From: an uncultured Actinoplanes sp.
GTDB taxonomy: Bacteria > Actinomycetota > Actinomycetes > Mycobacteriales > Micromonosporaceae
Direction: 5' to 3'
Assembly: GCA_934667465.1 (NCBI GenBank)
Contig: CAKUMG010000070.1
Span: forward strand, 1 to 12,981
DNA length: 12,981 nucleotides
Part shown: positions 4,804 to 12,639 of the stretch, piece after piece
Layout of the letters: each line of letters begins with the position of its first letter
How positions within the stretch are numbered: the first letter of the stretch is position 1
The notes under the pieces: generated by a model
Seen by the model: only the letters and a program-made list of their open reading frames with translations
Told to the model about the DNA's origin: nothing
Databases searched by the model: none
Made by a program: the position numbers and the translations under genes

Positions 4804-5847
4804 TCAGCTCTGCGCTGCCCGCGCGGGCCGGCGCAGCCCCGCCCCGACCTCGTGCAGGTGGCGCAGCGCGATCCCGTACGACTCGGTCAGCCCGGTGATC
4901 TCGTAGGAGACGCCGATCTCCTCGCAGTACCGCTGGACGATCGGCTGTGCGTGCCGCAGATTCGGGGTCGGCATCGCCGGGAACAAGTGGTGCTCGATCT
5001 GGTAGTTGAGGCCGCCCAGCGCGGCGTCCGTCAGCCACCCGCCGCGCACGTTCCGCGAGGTGAGCACCTGCTTGCGGAGGAAGTCCTCGTCGCCGGCCGG
5101 GTGCGGCATGCCCTTGTGGTTCGGTGCGAACGTCATGCCGAGGTAGACGCCGAACAACCCCTGGTGGACCGCGAAGAACGCCAGAGCCTGCCACGGGCCG
5201 AGCACCAGCAGGAGCGCCCCGAAGTAGGCGAGCAGATGCGTGCCGAGCAGGACCGCCTCCAGCCCTCGCCGCTTGTCGACGGTGCCCCGCCACAGCGCCT
5301 TGATGCTGTCCTTGCGCAGGCTCAGCCCGAGCAGCGTGAGCAGCGGGAAGAACAGCCAGGCCTGGTGCCGGGTCAGCCACCGGTCGAAGCCGCCCCGGCG
5401 TGCGGCAGCGGCCTCGGTGGACCAGACCAGCACTGCGGGCGCGACGTCCGGGTCGAGATCGTCGTGGTTCGGGTTGGCGTGATGCTTGGTGTGCTTCTCC
5501 ATCCAGTAGCCGTAGCTCATGCCGATCGCGAGGTTGGCCACCACGCGGCCGGCCCTGGCGCTGGGGCCGCCGGTGCGGAACACCTGGCGATGGGCCAGGT
5601 CATGGGCGAGCAGGGCCACCTGCGCGAACACCACCGCGAGGAACGCCGCGACGGCGAGGGTCCACCACGAGGAGCCGACCAGGAAGAAGGCCGCCCAGCC
5701 CGCAGTGAGCGCGAGCGCCACCAGGCCGATCCGCGCGGTGTAGTGGGCGGGCTTGCGGGTGAGCAGGCCGGCCCGGTTGATGCGCCGGGCCAGCTCGGCG
5801 AAGTCGCTGCCGGCTGTGGAGCGGGGCTGTTCGATCGTCGTCGTCAT
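4804..5847 (-). CDS. Membrane acyl-lipid fatty-acid desaturase
   Basis: This 347-residue di-iron membrane enzyme should introduce a double bond into fatty acyl chains and so raise membrane fluidity. All three histidine clusters are intact: H82-DLA-H86, H119-TK-H122-H123, and Q283-IE-H286-H287 in GGLNYQIEHHLFP. The Gln in the third box is typical of front-end (delta-6-like) desaturases, but no fused cytochrome b5 domain is present, so electrons must come from separate redox partners. Hydrophobic pairs lie at about 40-80 and 165-240. The ATG at 5847 has a GGAAGG ribosome-binding site 8 nt upstream. It is divergent from a histidine kinase/regulator pair, with a shared 16-bp element upstream of both, which suggests control by that system. 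Regioselectivity is not predictable from this sequence. Confidence 0.92.
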   Translation of the reverse strand: MTTTIEQPRSTAGSDFAELARRINRAGLLTRKPAHYTARIGLVALALTAGWAAFFLVGSSWWTLAVAAFLAVVFAQVALLAHDLAHRQVFRTGGPSARAGRVVANLAIGMSYGYWMEKHTKHHANPNHDDLDPDVAPAVLVWSTEAAAARRGGFDRWLTRHQAWLFFPLLTLLGLSLRKDSIKALWRGTVDKRRGLEAVLLGTHLLAYFGALLLVLGPWQALAFFAVHQGLFGVYLGMTFAPNHKGMPHPAGDEDFLRKQVLTSRNVRGGWLTDAALGGLNYQIEHHLFPAMPTPNLRHAQPIVQRYCEEIGVSYEITGLTESYGIALRHLHEVGAGLRRPARAAQS

Positions 5848-5877
5848 GCTGCGAGCCTTCCGCCTGGAGGGCCCGCG

Positions 5878-5949
5878 GTCGTTAGTGCCAGCATGAGTCT
5901 TTGTGCTATCCCTACCGTTACCCCGGATAGGGGTGCTGGCACTACCGAC
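5878..5949. promoter_or_regulatory. Divergent des/kinase regulatory region with mirrored 16-bp elements
   Basis: The element TGCTGGCACTAMCGAC occurs twice facing outward: 5934-5949 on the plus strand toward the kinase, and 5893-5878 on the minus strand toward the desaturase (15 of 16 identical). Read as DNA symmetry this gives an 11-bp perfect inverted repeat, 5883-5893 and 5934-5944. A 6-bp inverted pair CTATCC/GGATAG (5906-5911, 5925-5930) is nested inside. The 11-bp core ends 35 nt before the desaturase ATG and 28 or 37 nt before the two possible kinase starts. It is either a shared promoter element or the binding box of a common regulator. Confidence 0.65.
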
Positions 5950-5972
5950 GACCCGGCCCGCCAGGCCCGAGA

Positions 5973-7268
5973 ATGGGCGGCATGGAAACGGGGTCGCTGG
6001 CGCGGAACGGACTGCGGTCGATCGGCATCGGCTTCGCCGGTGTCCTGCTGGCCGTGCTCAACTTCCCGCTGCTCTGCCTCTGGCTGGTGGCCCTCGCGCT
6101 GACCCCGGTGGCGGGTGTCGGCATGGTGGCCCTGCCGTTCATGACCTGGCTGGTCCGGGCCCGCACCGACCTCGCCCGCCGGCTCGCCGGCGGTGCCGGG
6201 GTGATGATCGCCCGGCCCTATGCGCCCCGCCCCGTCAAGGCGTTGCCCGGTGGCTGGCGCCGCTACAAGTGGATCCTCACCGACCCCGCCACCTGGCGCG
6301 ATCTCGCGTGGCTGGTCCCGGGTGCCGTCGTCGGCATCGTGCTCGGCGTCGTCGGGCTGGCCCTGCCCGCGTACGGGTTGGAAGGCATCACCCTTCTGCC
6401 GCTCTGGCTCTATCTCGGCGTCGACTGGTACGGCTACGGTCTCTTCTGGCCCATCGAGTCGTTCAGTCAGGGGCTGCTCTCGCTTCCGCAGGGCGTCGTG
6501 TTCCTGGCCCTGGGCCTGGTCGCGGCACCGTGGCTGCGCTGGACCGATGCCCGGTTCGCCAAGCTGTTCCTGGCGCCGACCCGTGCCGCCGAGCTGCGTC
6601 TGCGCGTCGCCCACCTCACCGAGTCCCGCGCCGACACGGTCGACGCCCAGGCCGCGGAGCTGCGCCGCATCGAGCGTGACCTGCACGACGGCGCTCAGGC
6701 CCGGCTGGTGTCCCTGGGCATGACCATCGGCCTCGCCGAGGAGCTGCTCGACAACGACCCGGCGGCGGCCCGCAAGCTGCTCGCCGAGGCCCGCGAGTCC
6801 AGCGGCTCCGCCCTGCTCGAACTGCGCGATCTGGTACGCGGCATCCACCCGCCGGTCCTGGCCGAGCGCGGCCTCGACGGCGCGGTGCGGGCACTGGTCC
6901 TCAGCCTCCCGGTCCCGATCAGCGTGGAGATCGACCTCCCCGGCCGGCCCGACACCCCGGTCGAGTCGGCGGCCTATTTCGTGCTGGCCGAGGCGCTCAC
7001 CAACGTGGTCCGGCACAGCGGTGCCCACACGGCGGCGGTCACCATCCAGCACGCCGACGACCGCCTCCTCATGGTGGTCCTCGACGACGGCAACGGCGGC
7101 GCCGATCCCGGCGCCGGATCCGGCCTGCGCGGCATGGAACGCCGCCTCGCCGCATTCGATGGCACGATGACGCTGTCCTCCCCGCCGGGCGGGCCGACCG
7201 TCGTCACAGTGGAGCTGCCGTGCGCGTTGTCATCGCCGAGGACCTCGCCCTCCTCCGGGACGGCCTGA
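5973..7268 (+). CDS. NarL-family membrane sensor histidine kinase, DesK-like context
   Basis: The 431-residue protein has an N-terminal multi-helix membrane sensor (hydrophobic stretches near 18-55, 112-135, 140-160 and 168-190) resembling the 'putative sensor' domain of actinobacterial kinases. A HisKA_3 dimerisation domain follows with ERDLHDGAQ (phosphoacceptor His238), and then a HATPase domain with N box Asn344 (EALTNVVRH) and G box D-D-G-N-G at 371-375 plus GSGLRGMERR. It should autophosphorylate on His238 and pass phosphate to the regulator encoded next, whose gene overlaps its end by 49 nt. The start may be ATG 5973 or ATG 5982, and neither has a clear ribosome-binding site. Divergence from a desaturase points to membrane-state sensing, but the signal itself is inferred. 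The domain calls are firm. Confidence 0.9.
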   Translation: MGGMETGSLARNGLRSIGIGFAGVLLAVLNFPLLCLWLVALALTPVAGVGMVALPFMTWLVRARTDLARRLAGGAGVMIARPYAPRPVKALPGGWRRYKWILTDPATWRDLAWLVPGAVVGIVLGVVGLALPAYGLEGITLLPLWLYLGVDWYGYGLFWPIESFSQGLLSLPQGVVFLALGLVAAPWLRWTDARFAKLFLAPTRAAELRLRVAHLTESRADTVDAQAAELRRIERDLHDGAQARLVSLGMTIGLAEELLDNDPAAARKLLAEARESSGSALLELRDLVRGIHPPVLAERGLDGAVRALVLSLPVPISVEIDLPGRPDTPVESAAYFVLAEALTNVVRHSGAHTAAVTIQHADDRLLMVVLDDGNGGADPGAGSGLRGMERRLAAFDGTMTLSSPPGGPTVVTVELPCALSSPRTSPSSGTA

Positions 7269-7855
7269 TCCGCATCCTCGAGGCCTTCGACTGCGAGGTC
7301 GTGGACGCGGTCGACAACGGTCCCGCCCTGCTCCCGGCCCTGATCAAGCATCAGCCCGACGTCGCCGTGGTCGACGTCCGGCTCCCGCCGACCTTCACCG
7401 ACGAGGGCCTGCAGGCAGCGCTGGCCGCCCGCACCGAGATCCCGGGCCTGCCGGTCCTGGTGCTCTCCCAGCACGTCGAGCCCCTCTACGCCAGGGAGCT
7501 CCTGACCGACGCCCGCGGCGGCGTCGGCTATCTCCTGAAGGACCGCGTCTCCCACGTCAGCCACTTCATCGACGCCGTCCGCCGCGTCGCAGGCGGCGGC
7601 ACGGCCATGGACCCCGAAGTGGTCTCCCAGCTCCTCGCCCGCCGCGAGCCCCTGGCCGTCCTCACCGTCCGCGAGCGCGAAGTCCTCGGTCAGATGGCCG
7701 AGGGCCGCTCGAACGCTGCCATCGCCGGCAAGCTCTTCGTCACCGAGAAAGCCGTCAGCAAGCACATCAACAACATCTTCACCAAGCTCGCCATGCCCCC
7801 GTCCGAGGACGACAACCGCCGCGTCCTGGCGGTCCTCGCCTACCTCAACGCCTGA
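7220..7855 (+). CDS. LuxR/NarL-family response regulator
   Basis: This 211-residue protein is the likely partner of the overlapping kinase. Its receiver domain (1-120) has the acidic pocket Glu7/Asp8, phosphoacceptor Asp52 (VAVVDVRLP), Ser83 and Lys107 (YLLKD). A LuxR-type helix-turn-helix occupies about 148-205 (LTVREREVLGQMAEGRSNAAIAGKLFVTEKAVSKHI). The GTG start has GGAG 5 nt upstream, inside the kinase coding region, so the two are translationally coupled. Phosphorylation should promote dimerisation and DNA binding. The mirrored 16-bp element at 5878-5949, upstream of both its own operon and the desaturase, is the obvious candidate target, though this is not shown directly. Confidence 0.94.
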   Translation: MRVVIAEDLALLRDGLIRILEAFDCEVVDAVDNGPALLPALIKHQPDVAVVDVRLPPTFTDEGLQAALAARTEIPGLPVLVLSQHVEPLYARELLTDARGGVGYLLKDRVSHVSHFIDAVRRVAGGGTAMDPEVVSQLLARREPLAVLTVREREVLGQMAEGRSNAAIAGKLFVTEKAVSKHINNIFTKLAMPPSEDDNRRVLAVLAYLNA

Positions 7856-7915
7856 CCCCACGGCACCGGCTCAGGCACCCGCCCCCACCACCAGGCCGGC
7901 CCTCCCGCACCTCGG

Positions 7916-8638
7916 TCAGGGTGCCTCAGGGGCTGAGCGGCGAGCCTCCTCCAGGAGCAGGAGCCGGACGATCCAGGTGGCGCGCCGGGCGATGTCCTCG
8001 ATGTGGCGGGGCCGTACGGGTTCTTCGACGCGCACGACGACGTACAGTTCGCCGTTCTCCGACTTCCACGGCGGGACCGTGCCCTCGACGTGGACGTGCC
8101 GCAGCACCTCGCCGACGAGCCCGGGGATGCCCACGAGGTCGAAGCGTCCCTCGAACGTCTTGCTCCTCGGCTGCGCCCGTGGCAGCACCGTCATCGGTGG
8201 CAGGTGGCGCGGCAGCTGAACCGTGGCGAAGACACCGTTGCCCTGGGCTTCGACCATCCGGGGCAGGGGCTCGCCGGACCAGACGACCTCGCCGGCCACC
8301 ACCCGCAACCCGTCCACATTGTTCACGCGGGCCGTGGTCATGGTGAGCAGCGGGATCCGGTGCAGCATCGAGTGCCATGGCCACGGCCCCTGGGCCGGGA
8401 TCTCCTCCCACACCGCCCAGGCGGCCGTCTCCCGCTTGGCGCGACGGTGCAGCCAGGCCCGCCAGCCCAGTGTTACCAGGCCGGCGGCCACCAGCGTCAG
8501 GGTCAGCAGCAACCCGGCGCGGGGCGTCCGGTCGTACATGTCCTCGGCGCCGGCCGCCGTGGCGACTCCGCAGCAGGCGAAGACGATCAGCGCGGCCACG
8601 CCGCCGATCACCCAGCCGAACTTCTTCAGAGTCTCCAC
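7916..8638 (-). CDS. Two-TM membrane protein of unknown function
   Basis: I do not recognise a family for this 240-residue protein. Starting from the GTG at 8638 (GGGG 7 nt upstream) it begins VETLKKFGWVIGG. Two hydrophobic segments (about 8-30 and 43-61) form a hairpin joined by a short loop, followed by a basic stretch (HRRAKRE). A soluble C-terminal domain of about 175 residues then follows with many beta-like stretches and a C-terminal amphipathic Arg-rich part (IEDIARRATWIVRLLLLEEARR). The frame remains open farther upstream, but that would overlap the preceding gene. It starts 26 nt after the stop of the BNR-repeat protein gene on the same strand, so the two are probably co-transcribed. 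The gap to the response regulator at 7856-7915 shows no convincing terminator. Confidence 0.72.
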   Translation of the reverse strand: METLKKFGWVIGGVAALIVFACCGVATAAGAEDMYDRTPRAGLLLTLTLVAAGLVTLGWRAWLHRRAKRETAAWAVWEEIPAQGPWPWHSMLHRIPLLTMTTARVNNVDGLRVVAGEVVWSGEPLPRMVEAQGNGVFATVQLPRHLPPMTVLPRAQPRSKTFEGRFDLVGIPGLVGEVLRHVHVEGTVPPWKSENGELYVVVRVEEPVRPRHIEDIARRATWIVRLLLLEEARRSAPEAP

Positions 8639-8664
8639 GTCACTGCCCCATCCGATACCGTTCC

Positions 8665-9723
8665 TCAGCGCCTCCAGGTCAGCCGGGCCACCCTGCCCTG
8701 CTCGCCCGACGCCCAGCAGGTGCCATCCTCGCAGAGCACCGCATCGAAGCTGCCGGCGTCGAACTCCCGCCACGAGCGCCCGCCGTCATAGCTGATGTCG
8801 CTGCCCGTGGGGCCGACCGCGAGCGCCGTGGATCGGCCCAGCCAGGCCGCGCCGGAACGGTACTCGCCCGGCTCGGTGCGGGCCGGCTTCCAGCTGCGGC
8901 CGCCGTCACGGGTCGTGGCGGCGGCGTCCGGCGCGGCGTCGGGCAGCGCGAAGTCACCGCCCACCGCGATGCCGTGCCACGGGTCGCGGAAGGCCAGGCT
9001 GTAGACGCCGGCGCTGGGTCCGCTCGGGACGCCGCTGTCGGTGACCCGCCAGTTGCGGCCGCCGTCGGTGGTGGAGAACACGCGTGCCCGCTCGCCGCCG
9101 CCCGTGGCGAACCAGGCCCGGCCGGCGCCCGCGTGGTCCGCCGAGACGAGGCACGTGCCGCTGGCAGCGAACGCGAACTCGCCCGGCAGCGCGTCGGGCA
9201 TGCCGGCGGGGGAGCGCACCGACCACGTACGGCCGCTGTCGGAAGTCGCCAGGATGCGGAACTTGCCGTCGACGGGGTCGGACAGCGCCAGCCCGTGCCG
9301 GCGGTCGAGGAACGTGAGGCAGTCGTAGAACGCGGCCGGGTCGTCGTTGCGGAACGTCTCGCGCCAGCTGCGCCCGCCGTCGGAGGTCGCGTAGAGCCGG
9401 GACTGGTCGCCCTCGCCGATGGTCAGCGCGACCGCGTGGTCGGCGTCGAAGGCCTCGATGTCACGGAACTGGAGCTCTGCGGCGCCTGGCGGGTCGACTC
9501 GCTGCCAGGATCGCGCGCCGTCGACCGTACGCAGAATCGTCCCCGCGGAACCCGCCACCCAGGCGACGCGGTCGCTGACCGGAGCCAGGCCGCGCAAGCG
9601 GGCGGTGACCCCCGTCTCCGACAGCCGCCAGGACGGCTCCGGGCTCGGTGCGGTGAAGCCACTGGTGGTGGCCAGCGTGAGAAGACCAGCCGCAGCAATC
9701 GATAGCTTTCGAAGGCGTGTCAT
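8665..9723 (-). CDS. Secreted Ycf48/BNR-repeat beta-propeller protein
   Basis: This 352-residue protein has a signal peptide (MTRLRKLSIAAAGLLTLATTSGF, likely cleaved near residue 25) and should act outside the membrane. The rest is built from repeats ending in the Asp-box signature S/T-x-D-G-G-x-x-W: TVDGARSW (66-73), TSDGGRSW, TSDSGRTW, TTDGGRNW, TRDGGRSW and SYDGGRSW. That pattern fits a 6- to 7-bladed propeller of the Ycf48/sortilin/sialidase-repeat kind. Ycf48 itself assists photosystem II assembly in cyanobacteria; no such role is possible here, so the function (binding or scaffolding) is unknown. I chose ATG 9723 because the signal peptide starts there. The longer open frame to 10011 lacks coding character and would cross the divergent gene. 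It forms a likely operon with the two-TM protein. Confidence 0.85.
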   Translation of the reverse strand: MTRLRKLSIAAAGLLTLATTSGFTAPSPEPSWRLSETGVTARLRGLAPVSDRVAWVAGSAGTILRTVDGARSWQRVDPPGAAELQFRDIEAFDADHAVALTIGEGDQSRLYATSDGGRSWRETFRNDDPAAFYDCLTFLDRRHGLALSDPVDGKFRILATSDSGRTWSVRSPAGMPDALPGEFAFAASGTCLVSADHAGAGRAWFATGGGERARVFSTTDGGRNWRVTDSGVPSGPSAGVYSLAFRDPWHGIAVGGDFALPDAAPDAAATTRDGGRSWKPARTEPGEYRSGAAWLGRSTALAVGPTGSDISYDGGRSWREFDAGSFDAVLCEDGTCWASGEQGRVARLTWRR

Positions 9724-9832
9724 GGTGAGCGAACTTACCGCCTGAGATCGATCGCCGCAGGCGGCCTGTGGATAACCTCTCCGCCGGTGGATCACTCGCA
9801 CAACCGAAACAACGGCACCGCAGGATATGGGC

Positions 9833-10423
9833 ATGGAAACCGCAACCCGGTCACCCGCTGTCACCGTAGCGATCACGCGCAAGGCCGATCCCTCGCGCAA
9901 CGTCGAAATGCTCGCCTGGGTCCGCGCCGGCACGGCCATGGCCGAGAACTTCCCCGGCTTCCTCGGCGTGGGCTGGATCCGGCCGGCGCTGGGCTCGACC
10001 GACTGGCACATGCTCTACCGCTTCGCGGACGCCGACGCGCTGCACGCCTGGGAGGAGTCGCCGCAGCGGCAATGGTGGCTGACCTCGGCACAGGGCATGG
10101 TCGAGCACACCCGGGTGGAACGCCGGACGGGCATCGAAGGCTGGTTCGATCCGGCGCAGGAGCTCGCCGTGGATGATCTGCCCGCGACGCCCGCACCGCC
10201 GCCGCGGTGGAAGCAGGCCGTGACGATCTGGGTCGGCTTCTTCCCGGTGAGCCTGCTGGCAGCCGTCACCCTCGGTCACCTCATCGCCGACTGGAATGTG
10301 GTGCTGCGCACGTTGGTGACGACGTTGTGTCTGACGCCCCTCATGGCCTACTTCGTCCTGCCGCAGGTCACGAAGTCCTTGCAGTGGTGGCTCCAGGGCC
10401 GGACGCCGCCGTGGCGCCGGTGA
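9833..10423 (+). CDS. ABM-domain protein with C-terminal membrane anchor
   Basis: The 196-residue protein has an antibiotic-biosynthesis-monooxygenase (ABM) ferredoxin-like domain at about 8-105 (AVTVAITRKADPSRNVEMLAWV... FLGVGWIRP...WHMLYRFADADALHAWEES). A Pro-rich linker follows, then two transmembrane helices (about 126-148 and 154-175) and a basic tail ending PPWRR. Known ABM proteins are small cofactor-free oxygenases or haem/quinone-binding proteins. This membrane-anchored variant is usually annotated only by domain, and its substrate is unknown. I prefer ATG 9833, with AGGA 7 nt upstream, over ATG 9827, where the spacing is too short. It is divergent from the BNR-repeat gene. Confidence 0.82.
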   Translation: METATRSPAVTVAITRKADPSRNVEMLAWVRAGTAMAENFPGFLGVGWIRPALGSTDWHMLYRFADADALHAWEESPQRQWWLTSAQGMVEHTRVERRTGIEGWFDPAQELAVDDLPATPAPPPRWKQAVTIWVGFFPVSLLAAVTLGHLIADWNVVLRTLVTTLCLTPLMAYFVLPQVTKSLQWWLQGRTPPWRR

Positions 10424-10649
10424 CCGTGCGTCAGCGGACTTGACTTGTACCTCGAGGGACGGGTGCAGGATTCCGGGCATGAACCTCCTCGCCCCACCCG
10501 TCCCCACCTTCCCCATCCAGCTGCTCGCGCTGCTGGGCACGCCGGCCCGCGGCCCCTGCCGCCCGTCCCGGGTGCGTTCGCCCGCAAACGTGCGCCGGTT
10601 TCCTCCGAATGCGGCCATCGCGTCCGATGGTGCGGTCGAGGGAGGGGCG

Positions 10650-12485
10650 ATGCGCCTGCGCAACTGGATCGCCGTGGTCGTCAGCGTGGTCCTGCTGATG
10701 GCCGTCGGGGTGGTGGGCGTGCTGGTCAACCGGTCCGCGCTCCAGGCGGCGGACACGGTCCACCGCTCGGACACCCGGGCATTGGCGGTCAACAACGCCA
10801 CGCTGGCCGGCCAGATGCAGCTGCTCGCGGCGAAAGACCTCGCCGCGTTCGCCGAGAGTCACCGTTTCGATCTCGGCGCCGGGCACGTCGTTGATCGGGC
10901 TGCGCTCGAGGCGTACGTGCGGCAGTCGTCCGTGTTCGCCTACGGCGCGGCGGTCCTCGGGCCGACCGGCGCCGTGGTGACCGCCTCGCGGACCAATCCG
11001 CTGCCGCCCCCGAGCGACCCGGGCTTCGCGGCCCTGCGCGCCTCGCTGGCGACGGGGAAGCCCGGCTTCTCCCCGGTCATGACGGCGACCGGTGCCGACG
11101 GCGCGGCCCTCGCGGTCCAGGCCGTCGCCGTGCCGATCCGGTCGGGCAGGGCGACGGTCGCGTTCCTCGCCGGGTTCGCCCGCCTCACCGCCACGACGCT
11201 GCAGGCCTACACGGCGAAGCTGAAGAGCGCCGCCTACCTGACGACGATCGTCGACCCGTCCGGTACCGTCGGCTTCAGCAGCGATGCCGGCGTCGTCGGC
11301 ACCACTGTCGACCCGTCGGTCATCGCCGCGGTGCGCGCCCACCCGGCGGGCTCCACCTTCGTCGAATACGCCGCCGGCGGCACCGAGCAGATCGCGATCG
11401 TCGTCACCGGCGACCTGGTTCCCGGCGGGTGGGCCTATGTGCGCACGCAGGACCTCTCGTCGTTCGACGGTGCGGTGCACAGCCGCAGCCAGACCACCAA
11501 CCTGACGCTGCTGGCGATGCTCGTCATCGGCGCCGTGGGCATCTCGCTGCTCGGCTACCGCACCCAGGTCCAGCGGCGGCGGGCCGACGAGCGGTTCCAG
11601 GCGCTGTTCCAGCACGCGCCCGACATGGTGGCCGTGCTGGACGAGGAGGGCCGGATCGCCTACTCCAGCCCGAGTGCCGCGTCGGTGCTGCACTTCCCGC
11701 CCGGCTCGCTGCAGGGCAGCAACGTCTTCGACCTGGTCCACCCCGACGACCGGGCCCGGATGATCGACGCCTTCGCCGACCTGCGGACCCGGCGCGACGG
11801 CGTGCTGCGCCTGGAGACCCGCATCCTCAACGCCACCGGGGTGGCGACCTGGTTCGAGTTCACCGCGTCCAACCAGATGCACAACCCGGCGCTCAGCGGC
11901 ATCGTGATCCATGCCCGCGACATCTCCGAGACGCGCGCTTTCCAGGACCGGCTCACCCACGAGGCGCAGCACGACGCCCTGACCGGGCTGCCCAACCGGC
12001 GCCGGATGCAGGACGCGCTCGGCGCCGGGCTGCGCGAGGCGCCGGTCGCGGTGCTCTTCGTCGACCTGGACGGCTTCAAGCCCGTCAACGACGCCTACGG
12101 GCACGAGGCCGGCGACGAGCTGCTGCGCCAGGTCGCCGACCGGCTCAGCGCCTGCGTCCGGGCCGAGGACGTGCTCTCCCGCGTCGGCGGCGACGAGTTC
12201 GTGGTGCTGATGCCGGGGATCACCAACCCGGTCGACGCGGCGGCGATGAGCACCAGGGTCCGGGGCGCGCTGGGCAGCCCCTTCTCGGTGCTGGGCCACG
12301 AAGTGGTGATCGGGGCCAGCGTCGGTGTCCACCTCGCGGATGCCGCCGCGGACCCCGACCAGGCGCTGCGCGCGGCGGACCACGCGATGTACGCGGTCAA
12401 GCGGCGCGGCGGAGGCCGTCCCTCGGTGCGGGCCGCGGTCGAGCGCGAACCGGTGCGTGCGGGCCGCCACCGAGCGGACCACTGA
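10650..12485 (+). CDS. Membrane diguanylate cyclase (sensor-PAS-GGDEF)
   Basis: This 611-residue protein should make cyclic di-GMP from two GTP in response to an external or membrane signal. The order is TM helix (about 6-28), extracytoplasmic Cache-like sensor of roughly 250 residues (30-280), second TM helix (285-305), PAS domain (about 312-432, starting ADERFQALFQHAPDMVAVLDEEG), then GGDEF domain (about 440-600, starting HDALTGLPNR). The catalytic signature is exact, G513-G-D-E-F517. The inhibitory site R504-A-E-D507 lies the canonical five residues before it, so product feedback is expected. No EAL domain follows. The ATG at 10650 has an excellent GGGAGGGG ribosome-binding site. The frame is open upstream to 10440, but that part looks non-coding. 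A TTGACT at 10440-10445 might be a -35, but no clear -10 is seen. The Arg-rich tail after about 595 looks unstructured. Confidence 0.93.
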   Translation: MRLRNWIAVVVSVVLLMAVGVVGVLVNRSALQAADTVHRSDTRALAVNNATLAGQMQLLAAKDLAAFAESHRFDLGAGHVVDRAALEAYVRQSSVFAYGAAVLGPTGAVVTASRTNPLPPPSDPGFAALRASLATGKPGFSPVMTATGADGAALAVQAVAVPIRSGRATVAFLAGFARLTATTLQAYTAKLKSAAYLTTIVDPSGTVGFSSDAGVVGTTVDPSVIAAVRAHPAGSTFVEYAAGGTEQIAIVVTGDLVPGGWAYVRTQDLSSFDGAVHSRSQTTNLTLLAMLVIGAVGISLLGYRTQVQRRRADERFQALFQHAPDMVAVLDEEGRIAYSSPSAASVLHFPPGSLQGSNVFDLVHPDDRARMIDAFADLRTRRDGVLRLETRILNATGVATWFEFTASNQMHNPALSGIVIHARDISETRAFQDRLTHEAQHDALTGLPNRRRMQDALGAGLREAPVAVLFVDLDGFKPVNDAYGHEAGDELLRQVADRLSACVRAEDVLSRVGGDEFVVLMPGITNPVDAAAMSTRVRGALGSPFSVLGHEVVIGASVGVHLADAAADPDQALRAADHAMYAVKRRGGGRPSVRAAVEREPVRAGRHRADH

Positions 12486-12520
12486 CGGCCTCCACGACCG
12501 TGGGCCGATGCGGTGAGCCG

Positions 12521-12546
12521 GTGCCGTGCGGTGCCGTGCGGTGCGG
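12521..12546 (+). repeat. Short GTGCCGTGCG tandem repeats
   Basis: GTGCCGTGCG occurs twice in tandem (12521-12530, 12531-12540) and a third partial copy GTGCGGTG follows. Similar GTGCGGTGCGG wording recurs at 12614-12624. This looks like low-complexity slippage in the gap after the diguanylate cyclase and has no evident function. Confidence 0.6.
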
Positions 12547-12639
12547 TGATCCGCTGCGGTGGACGGCCTGGTGGGGCGGTCCGGGTGAGGTGGCGCGGTT
12601 GGAGGGCGGCGCGGTGCGGTGCGGCGTGGGTGTGGTGGT

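Noticed and set aside
5844..7052. 402-residue minus-strand open frame opposite the histidine kinase
   Set aside because: It is antisense to a gene with intact H, N and G boxes, its composition is that of a shadow frame, and it would overlap the desaturase start.
8639..8773. Longer N-terminus for the two-TM protein
   Set aside because: The extension would overlap the 3' end of the BNR-repeat gene and is Arg/Gly/Leu-rich without hydrophobic pattern. The GTG at 8638 has a usable ribosome-binding site.
9724..10011. Longer N-terminus for the BNR-repeat protein
   Set aside because: It would bury a clear signal peptide and run antisense into the ABM gene.
10431..12482. 683-residue minus-strand open frame
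   Set aside because: It is a shadow of the diguanylate cyclase gene, with His/Arg/Asp-rich low-complexity translation and no domains.
12521..12624. Possible CRISPR or regulatory repeat array
   Set aside because: Units are 5-10 bp, irregular and without unique spacers. This is simple-sequence repetition.
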